From positions 1 through 10,019 of the forward strand of contig DATBTT010000070.1 in assembly GCA_036559125.1 (NCBI GenBank): a stretch of DNA of 10,019 nt, in the 5' to 3' direction. Below the pieces are notes generated by a model. That model worked only from the letters and a program-made list of their open reading frames with translations. It was not told the origin of the DNA and did not search any database. Source of the stretch: JALYTZ01 sp036559125. Lineage in GTDB: Bacteria > Vulcanimicrobiota > Vulcanimicrobiia > Vulcanimicrobiales > Vulcanimicrobiaceae. Below, one piece after another: positions 1 to 5,158 of this stretch. The stretch's first letter is position 1. Every line of letters starts with the position of its first letter. Position numbers and translations under genes: made by a program.

Positions 1-2
1 GA

Positions 3-20
3 GCTCCTGCGAGCAGGAGC
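3..20. repeat. Short perfect inverted repeat at the left edge
   Basis: GCTCCTGC is followed by two bases and then its exact reverse complement GCAGGAGC. No T-run follows, so it is not a convincing terminator. It may belong to whatever gene or regulatory region lies left of the window. The first 86 bases hold no gene I can identify. One frame is open from the edge to a TAG at 85-87, but its short translation resembles nothing I recognise. Confidence 0.4.
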
Positions 21-60
21 GAGCAACGCGCAACTGAAGACCGCGCCTATGGCAGGTGGC

Positions 61-78
61 GACCGCCGTTCGGCGGTC
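61..78 (+). promoter_or_regulatory. Hairpin just upstream of the permease start
   Basis: GACCGCC, loop GTTC, GGCGGTC: a perfect 7-bp stem with a 4-base loop, ending 8 bases before the GTG start at 87. The 3' arm contains GGCGGT (72-77), the only purine-rich, Shine-Dalgarno-like stretch in front of this gene, so folding would hide it. A weak terminator for an upstream gene is the alternative, although what follows (CATTTATAG) is not a proper T-run. Confidence 0.45.
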
Positions 79-86
79 CATTTATA

Positions 87-1418
87 GTGGCGCACAGTAC
101 GCCGGGGCTTAGGCGCCGCCTCGGCATCGCCGACTTCGTACTGATTACGATCGGCTCGATTATTGGGTCGGGGATTTTTCGTAATCCCGCGGTCGTTGCG
201 CAACGCGCGCATTCTCCAGCATTGATAATGCTGTGTTGGATCGTCGGCGGCGTACTTGCATTAATCGGGGCGTTTGTCTTCGCCGAGCTCGCGTCGCGCC
301 GGCCGGAGAACGGCGGGCTCTACGCCTATTTGCGCGATGCCTTCGGTCCGGGAATCGGCTTTATTTTCGTCTGGATGGACTTTTGGGTTATGTTTAGCGG
401 AGCGACTGCAGCGTCGGCCGCGCTCTTCGCAGGGTATGTCGTACCCGCCTTGGGCATTAACGCCGATTCGCGAGTCGTGGCGGTCATAACGCTCGCATGC
501 GTAACGCTCATCAATGTTTTGGGTGTCCGGCAAGGCGCCGTTTGGCAGAATATTCTCGTCGTCTTGAAATTAGGAGCCGTCGCCGCATTGATCTTTGCGG
601 GGTTTGCGGCGCACGCGTTGCCCGCTCAAGCCCGGCTTGACGCGTTCCAATCGCCGCTACAATTGCTTGGGGCTTTAGGCGTAGCCATGCTGCCGGTGCT
701 TTTTGCCTACGTCGGCTTCCAATCTGCGGCGTACGTGACTGGCGAAGTCCGCAATCCCGCGCGAATCGTTCCTCGAGGCTTGCTGATCGGCGTCGGCATC
801 GTTGTTGCGATCTATCTGCTTGTAAATGTTGGGTGTCTGCGAGTGCTGGGTGCGGCCGGTCTGGCAGCGTCGACGACGCCCGCCGCCGACGTCATGAGCG
901 CCGCATTCGGCCCGGTCGGTTCGCGCATGATCGCCGTTGCCATAGGAATATCGACGCTTGGCTACATGAGTACGTCGATTCTCCTAGCTCCGCGCGTATA
1001 TTTCCAATTGGCGCAGGACGGCATGCTGTTCCGCCAGGTCGCCTGGGTGCACCCGCGCACGCACGTTCCAGTAATCGCAATCCTGTTGCACGGCGCAATG
1101 GCCGCCGTGCTTGCCGCAAGCGGAACATTCGCACAGATCATCAACTGGGTCACGCTGCCGATTTGGTGCTTCATCGCGCTCGCGGCTTGCGCACTGTTCG
1201 CGTTCAGACGCCGCGACGCAGCGCTACCACAGCCGCGGATTCGCGTCCCCGGCCATCCTTGGACGACGCTGATACTCATTGCGGCGGTCATTGGCGTGGT
1301 CGTGTCGGAGATTGCGATCTACCCGCGCGACTCGATTTATGCCGTCCTGGTAGCAATCGTCGGAGCAGCCGTTTACGCAACGTTTGTGCGTACGAGATCG
1401 CCGGCAGGGGCGCCGTGA
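87..1418 (+). CDS. APC-superfamily amino-acid permease
   Basis: An inner-membrane secondary transporter, most likely taking up an amino acid or related amine by ion symport or exchange. The 443 residues fit the usual length for the family, and hydrophobic segments run through the whole chain, as expected for about 12 membrane helices. Family signatures are visible. Helix 1 carries GSIIGSGIF (residues 23-31), the unwound substrate-binding segment. The loop after helix 2 has ELASRRPENGGLYAY (67-81), matching the P-x-x-GG-x-Y pattern. Around helix 6 there is FAYVGFQSAAYVTGEVRNP (206-224), and APRVYFQLAQDGML (301-314) is the typical post-helix-8 loop. The start is GTG at 87; it puts RRLGIADF about ten residues in, as in relatives. 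No upstream ATG is seen, although the frame stays open to the window edge. The ribosome-binding site is weak and lies in a hairpin. Substrate cannot be told from sequence alone. The next gene follows after 46 bases on the same strand. Confidence 0.94.
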   Translation: MAHSTPGLRRRLGIADFVLITIGSIIGSGIFRNPAVVAQRAHSPALIMLCWIVGGVLALIGAFVFAELASRRPENGGLYAYLRDAFGPGIGFIFVWMDFWVMFSGATAASAALFAGYVVPALGINADSRVVAVITLACVTLINVLGVRQGAVWQNILVVLKLGAVAALIFAGFAAHALPAQARLDAFQSPLQLLGALGVAMLPVLFAYVGFQSAAYVTGEVRNPARIVPRGLLIGVGIVVAIYLLVNVGCLRVLGAAGLAASTTPAADVMSAAFGPVGSRMIAVAIGISTLGYMSTSILLAPRVYFQLAQDGMLFRQVAWVHPRTHVPVIAILLHGAMAAVLAASGTFAQIINWVTLPIWCFIALAACALFAFRRRDAALPQPRIRVPGHPWTTLILIAAVIGVVVSEIAIYPRDSIYAVLVAIVGAAVYATFVRTRSPAGAP

Positions 1419-1459
1419 CTTCGATGAAGAGCGGGCCGTAGGGAGATTGGCCGGCGGAA

Positions 1460-1465
1460 TATAAT
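1460..1465 (+). promoter_or_regulatory. Consensus -10 hexamer TATAAT before the DoxX-like gene
   Basis: A perfect TATAAT lies in the short gap after the permease gene. No good -35 element is visible 16-18 bases upstream. If used, transcription would start near 1471-1473, downstream of the TTG at 1465 and only a few bases before the ATG at 1477. Chance occurrence is possible, since only one hexamer supports it. Confidence 0.4.
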
Positions 1466-2247
1466 TGAACACGCCAATGTTAAACAGCAGGACCGTATCC
1501 AATCTTGGTAGCCACGTATATGGATTAGCCGCTGTCGCGCTTGGAATTATCGGCTTAGTCTGGGGTGATTTCGCAACCGTTTGGCAGCCAATCCAGGCTT
1601 TCGGAAACGTTCCTCACCGCGAAGCGCTTGCGTACATTGCCGCTGTCGGTTTGCTCGCGTCCGGCGTAGCGATTCAATGGCGTCGCACCACCCGGGCCGG
1701 TGCGGTTGTGCTGATCATTCTCAATCTCATCTTCGCGTTATTTTGGGTACCGCGCGTGGTGGGATATCCGGGCATCTACGGAACGTGGGGCGGATTCTTC
1801 CAGGAGTTTGCCCTGGTGCCCGCAGCGGTGATCGTTTACGCTTCTTGCGCGCCACGCGATTGGGCATGGGCGCTCAGAACCACCTATATCGCGCGCTTGG
1901 CATTTGGAATCTGCGCGATTTCTTTTGGGATAGAGCACTTTACCGCCGTTCCGCAAACGGCAGCCATGGTTCCGGCGTGGATTCCCCCGGGACAACACTT
2001 CTGGGCGGTTGCGACCGGCATTTGTTTCGTACTCGCGGGCGCCGCAATACTCTCGGGAGTTCTAGACCTTCTGGCGTCAAGATTGCTCACGCTAATGCTT
2101 GTCGTTTTTGGCGCGGTCGTGTGGGCGCCGTCACTCTTGGCCAATCCCCACGGACATATGACATGGGCCGGTAATGCGGTCAACCTTGCGATGATTGGAG
2201 CGGCCTGGACGGTCGCCGACTCGATCGCGCGGTCAAGATCCTTGTAG
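1465..2247 (+). CDS. DoxX-like integral membrane protein with two similar halves
   Basis: A hydrophobic protein of 260 residues from the TTG start (256 from the ATG at 1477). Its function is unknown. The second half (about 144-225) looks like a DoxX-type four-helix module: LAFGICAISFGIEHFTAV is followed by MVPAWIPPGQHFWAVATGICF and a final helix ending in VVWAPSLL. The first half (about 21-99) follows the same plan: LAAVALGIIGLVWGDFATVW, then a helix, then LIFALFWVPRVV. The chain therefore appears to be an internal duplication of about 80 residues, with a W-x-P marker at the end of each copy. The Glu-His pair at 157-158 is Gly-Asp in copy one. DoxX relatives have been tied to quinone or thiosulfate metabolism and redox stress, but that cannot be assigned here. 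The TTG start has GGCGGA (1453-1458) six bases upstream; the ATG has no well-placed site but sits just after a TATAAT. The gene is on the same strand as the permease and could be co-transcribed with it. Confidence 0.85.
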   Translation: MNTPMLNSRTVSNLGSHVYGLAAVALGIIGLVWGDFATVWQPIQAFGNVPHREALAYIAAVGLLASGVAIQWRRTTRAGAVVLIILNLIFALFWVPRVVGYPGIYGTWGGFFQEFALVPAAVIVYASCAPRDWAWALRTTYIARLAFGICAISFGIEHFTAVPQTAAMVPAWIPPGQHFWAVATGICFVLAGAAILSGVLDLLASRLLTLMLVVFGAVVWAPSLLANPHGHMTWAGNAVNLAMIGAAWTVADSIARSRSL

Positions 2248-2281
2248 AGCGCGCCTTCGCGAGTGGCTTCAGGCGCGGCTC
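2247..2281 (+). promoter_or_regulatory. Bulged hairpin between the DoxX-like and MEDS genes
   Basis: GAGCGCGCCT (2247-2256) pairs with AGGCGCGGCTC (2271-2281) through 10 base pairs with one bulged G at 2277 and a 14-base loop. It begins on the last base of the upstream stop codon and ends five bases before the -10 element of the next gene. It has no T-run, so it is not a classical intrinsic terminator. It could stabilise the 3' end of the upstream message. Confidence 0.45.
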
Positions 2282-2282
2282 G

Positions 2283-2291
2283 TGCTATACT
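2283..2291 (+). promoter_or_regulatory. Extended -10 promoter for the MEDS gene
   Basis: TGCTATACT reads as an extended -10 element: TG, one base, then TATACT, one mismatch from TATAAT. No TTGACA-like -35 is visible, which is tolerated by extended -10 promoters. The hexamer ends at 2291 and the ATG starts at 2298, so a normal start site 6-7 bases downstream would fall on or next to the A of the ATG, giving a leaderless mRNA. Confidence 0.6.
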
Positions 2292-2297
2292 CCAAGG

Positions 2298-3113
2298 ATG
2301 TCGGTCTGCCAAGAGAGCCTCGACGCTCTCCGTCCTAGCGATCACGCCGTGCAATTTTACGGACTCGACGAGCAGGCGCTTGCGGTTAATGTGAGTCGCT
2401 ACCTCTCGAGCGGGTTTCAGCGCGGCGAAGGCGCCGTCGTCATAGCGCGTCCGGCCCACCTCGAAGCGTTCAAGACGGGCTTGGATGCAGCAGGACACGA
2501 TACCGAGGGCTTGGTCGCCGATGGGATTTTGCAACTTTTCGACGCCGAACAAACCCTCGATCGTTTTATGGTGGGCGGCCAACCCGACGCCGCCCGCTTC
2601 GATTCCGTCATCGGTACCTTGATTCGGGCCGCGACGGTTTCCTCACCGGGCCCGCGAGCCTATGGCGAGATGGTCGGTTTATTGTGGGATCGTGGTCACT
2701 ATCCGGCCGCAATCCGCTTGGAACAGCTGTGGCACCGGCTGCTCTCCGAAAATGCCTTCACCTTATTTTGCGCGTACGAAATCGATCTCTTGAGTTCGGA
2801 CCTTGAATTGGGTTTGCTGGATGCACTCTTCCGCGCGCACAGCCATTTGCTTCCGAGCGGAACGTCGACCGGATTGTCCGCCGCACTTGAGCTGGCGATG
2901 CGCGACGTACTTGGGAGCGCGAGCGAAGACGTGATGCGCGAAGCTGCGACCTTTTCGCGGCGCGGATGGTCGCGACTACCGCAAACCGAGGCGCTCGTGC
3001 TCGTCCTTCGCAAGAGCCTGCCCGGCGACGCGCGGAAAATCCTCGCGCGCGCTAAAGAGTACTATCTGGCGTACCCGCCGGATTCGCTGCGTTCTTCCGA
3101 AGCGGCAATGTAA
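2298..3113 (+). CDS. MEDS-domain (DcmR-type) sensory protein
   Basis: A cytoplasmic sensory protein of 271 residues. Residues about 12-170 form a MEDS domain (methanogen/methylotroph DcmR sensory domain). They open with DHAVQFYGLDEQ (15-26), continue through a ROYAL-free helical stretch typical of the family with SSGFQRGEGAVVIARP (37-52), and close with RAYGEMVGLLWDRGHYPAAI (120-139) and LFCAYEIDLL (156-165). The domain is thought to bind small molecules and is often coupled to histidine-kinase-like ATPases or regulators. Here no ATPase, DNA-binding or enzymatic domain follows. Residues about 190-271 are an unrecognised, mostly helical-looking tail (TEALVLVLRKSLPGDARKIL, 230-249). The start at 2298 has only AAGG directly against it, not at ribosome-binding distance, which fits leaderless expression from the adjacent extended -10 promoter. 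The last 62 bases overlap the 3' end of the opposite-strand PP2C/kinase gene, the natural candidate partner by inference. Confidence 0.92.
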   Translation: MSVCQESLDALRPSDHAVQFYGLDEQALAVNVSRYLSSGFQRGEGAVVIARPAHLEAFKTGLDAAGHDTEGLVADGILQLFDAEQTLDRFMVGGQPDAARFDSVIGTLIRAATVSSPGPRAYGEMVGLLWDRGHYPAAIRLEQLWHRLLSENAFTLFCAYEIDLLSSDLELGLLDALFRAHSHLLPSGTSTGLSAALELAMRDVLGSASEDVMREAATFSRRGWSRLPQTEALVLVLRKSLPGDARKILARAKEYYLAYPPDSLRSSEAAM

Positions 3114-5064
3114 CACGAACCTCGGTACCGAATCCGGGTGACGCCTTCACGCGACAATCGTCGGCGAGGCGCTTGACCAGAAACAAGCCGCGCCCGTTCT
3201 CGTCGAGCGGATCTTCGGGTAATTCGTGACGGATGCGATGCATGCCGGGGCCGGAATCGCGCACGGTCATCACCGGCCGATCGCCTTGCCACGTTATTTG
3301 AATCTCCACCAAGCCGGGGGCGTGCTCCACGGTATTCGCGAGTAGCTCGCCTGCGATAAGTTCGGTCGTAAACACGTCGGCCGCTTCAGTACAGAAGCGG
3401 CGAAGGTATGACATGACTTCGCGCCGCGAGGCGTGCGCGGAGTACGCATCGCTTGAATGAAAGCGCCAACTGCGCTCCTTGGGAGCGTCGTTGCGCGCCG
3501 GCATCCCCGCCGCGAACGTAGAAAAGTGTAGCACCAATAGCGCGGCATCGTCCGTGGTCGCGCTTTGATCCAGTACCAGATCCTGTATTGCGCGCGCGGG
3601 ATGCACGACCGATCTATCGCGAACTACCAATGCCGCCGCCGCTTTGAGCTTCTCCTCAACTACCTCGATGGCACGCGAAAATTCGGTCATGCCGTCGGTA
3701 TACAGCAGCACCAGCGACTCGGGCAATATGGTAAGCTCCGCATTCGAATAATGCGTCTGAGCCGAGACCCCGAGCGGCGGATCTCCTGTGGGCAGTATGC
3801 GTGCCGTTGCCTCCCGTTCGTTGGCAACCAACGGCGGTGGATGACCCGCATTCGCATAGATTACGCAGTCGTGAGCCGTATTCACGAAACCGACGATAGC
3901 GGTGACGAACGTCTCCGGATTCTGATGATGCAGGATGTGGTTGGTATCGCTTAATATTTGCGCCGGATCCTCACCTTTGAATGCAAGGGTGTAAATCGCT
4001 TGGCGAAGGCGTCCGACGAGCACCGAGGCGTCGAGACCATGCCCGGCAACATCGCCCATTGAAAAGGCGAGCCGCCCGTCCGGCAGCTCGAACGCGTCGT
4101 ACCAATCGCCACCGACTAGAGCGTCCCGCTCGGCGGCAATGTAAGCGGCATCGATGCGCATGTCGCCATATTGGGGAAGATCCTTCGGAAGAAATACGTC
4201 TTGCAGCGTCTCCGCGATGCGTTTACTGCGTTCCAACGCGGTCTTCTGCGCGTCGATATCGATGTTGCTCCCGTACCAGCGAACGACCGTTCCCCTTTCG
4301 TCGCGAAGCGGTTCGATACGCGTTAAAAACCAATGAAAGAGACCGTCATGGCGGCGCAGACGGAATTCCATCTCGAACGGCTCGCCGGTTTCAATAGATT
4401 GCGGCCAGCGCCGCATCACTTCAGTGAAGTCGTCCGGGTGATGAGCCGCCTGCCATCCCCAACCGCGCGCCTCCTCGGGCGTTTGGCCGGTGTAGGCATA
4501 CCACCGCCCGTTGTACCAGTCGACCCAGCCGTCGGGATCGCTGCTCCACACGATCACGGGAATGGCTTCGCTCAGAACCCGGAACCGTTCTTGTGCGCGA
4601 TGCGCTTCGTCGACGTCAATCATGACGCCGAGCCAGCGCACTATCGCGCCGCCAGCCTCGCGCATTGGTTCGGACTGAACGCGCATCCAGCGATAGGTGC
4701 CGTCGCCCATTCGTACGCGTACGTCGACGCCGAACGGAGTCTCTTGCGCGATCGCGCGTTCGTAGGTCGTCATGGCAGGCGTGACATCGTCGGGATGAAG
4801 GATGCGAATCCACAGCGCGTCGGCGATCTCGGCGGCACTCAGGCCGGTCGATTCGATCCAGCGCCGGTTCACGTATTCTACGCTGCCGTCGGGTTTAGCG
4901 GTCCAAACGATTATCGCAAGCGTCTCGACTGCTTGAGCCCATGTCTGATCCGACTGCATCCCGTTCGTGTTTTGCGGGAACGCTACCGGCCCTCTAGCCC
5001 CCTCGCTTTCCAACGAAAGCATGGGTCTTATGTCCCAGTCAGCAGGGCGGCATAACGAGGACAC
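3052..5064 (-). CDS. PAS-PAS-PP2C phosphatase-HATPase fusion (RsbU/RsbW-type)
   Basis: A cytoplasmic signalling protein of 670 residues from the GTG at 5064. The domains in order are two PAS_3-type sensors (about 42-152 and 162-271), a SpoIIE/RsbU PP2C-type serine phosphatase (about 285-515) and a GHKL-type HATPase of the RsbW anti-sigma kinase kind (about 533-656). Each PAS has an HPDD motif (90-93, 209-212) and a W-rich PAC end. The phosphatase metal-site motifs are intact: VGGDWYD (317-323), GDVAGHG (337-343), TDGM (456-459) and TTDDAAL (503-509). The kinase has its N box ELLANTVEH (573-581), G1 box DSGPGM (603-608) and G2 box GRGLFLVKRLAD (624-635). Such proteins control a sigma factor by dephosphorylating and phosphorylating a STAS anti-anti-sigma protein; none is in this window. 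The start is uncertain: ATG at 5022 and ATG at 4959 (635 residues, still just before the first PAS) are alternatives, and none of the three has a clear ribosome-binding site. There are no membrane segments. The 3' end overlaps the MEDS gene. Confidence 0.96.
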   Translation of the reverse strand: MSSLCRPADWDIRPMLSLESEGARGPVAFPQNTNGMQSDQTWAQAVETLAIIVWTAKPDGSVEYVNRRWIESTGLSAAEIADALWIRILHPDDVTPAMTTYERAIAQETPFGVDVRVRMGDGTYRWMRVQSEPMREAGGAIVRWLGVMIDVDEAHRAQERFRVLSEAIPVIVWSSDPDGWVDWYNGRWYAYTGQTPEEARGWGWQAAHHPDDFTEVMRRWPQSIETGEPFEMEFRLRRHDGLFHWFLTRIEPLRDERGTVVRWYGSNIDIDAQKTALERSKRIAETLQDVFLPKDLPQYGDMRIDAAYIAAERDALVGGDWYDAFELPDGRLAFSMGDVAGHGLDASVLVGRLRQAIYTLAFKGEDPAQILSDTNHILHHQNPETFVTAIVGFVNTAHDCVIYANAGHPPPLVANEREATARILPTGDPPLGVSAQTHYSNAELTILPESLVLLYTDGMTEFSRAIEVVEEKLKAAAALVVRDRSVVHPARAIQDLVLDQSATTDDAALLVLHFSTFAAGMPARNDAPKERSWRFHSSDAYSAHASRREVMSYLRRFCTEAADVFTTELIAGELLANTVEHAPGLVEIQITWQGDRPVMTVRDSGPGMHRIRHELPEDPLDENGRGLFLVKRLADDCRVKASPGFGTEVRVTLPLRKNAANPAGTPDSTL

Positions 5065-5158
5065 TTTGGAGCGATGCTGCAGCGAGGAGCGCTGGCTTCC
5101 TCCAGGGTAGCAGGCTGGGCGTCGGCATTCTGCGCGACGTCATAAAAGGAGAGGCAGT
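5065..5158. promoter_or_regulatory. Divergent intergenic region, kinase/phosphatase versus receptor
   Basis: About 94 bases separate the two outward-facing genes, or 199 if the leftward gene begins at 4959. Promoters for both must lie here or in the leftward gene's 5' end. I see no convincing -35/-10 pair on either strand. The only feature I can support is the strong ribosome-binding site of the rightward gene. Confidence 0.45.
5146..5151 (+). promoter_or_regulatory. Strong ribosome-binding site of the receptor gene
   Basis: AAGGAG lies seven bases before the ATG at 5159, near-ideal Shine-Dalgarno sequence and spacing. It fixes the receptor start at 5159 rather than the in-frame ATG at 5168. 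It also shows that the organism uses canonical initiation for this gene, unlike several neighbours. Confidence 0.8.

Noticed and set aside
833..1441. 202-codon open frame on the + strand inside the permease gene
   Set aside because: Arg-rich out-of-frame reading of a clear transporter gene, with no family resemblance.
1884..2582. 232-codon open frame on the - strand across the DoxX-like/MEDS junction
   Set aside because: It spans two well-supported genes and their promoter, with no recognisable domain. It is an antisense shadow.
5005..5020. Small hairpin GCTTTC-CAAC-GAAAGC near the 5' end of the PAS/phosphatase gene
   Set aside because: Only six base pairs, no T-run and within possible coding sequence; likely chance.
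4333..5055. 240-codon open frame on the + strand opposite the PAS-domain region
   Set aside because: It lies wholly inside the PAS/phosphatase gene on the other strand, and the translation resembles no family and is rich in Arg, His and Pro as expected of an antisense shadow in GC-rich DNA.
5141..5146. CATAAA as a -10 element for the receptor gene
   Set aside because: It touches the ribosome-binding site, has no -35 partner and would give a transcript beginning at or after the Shine-Dalgarno sequence.
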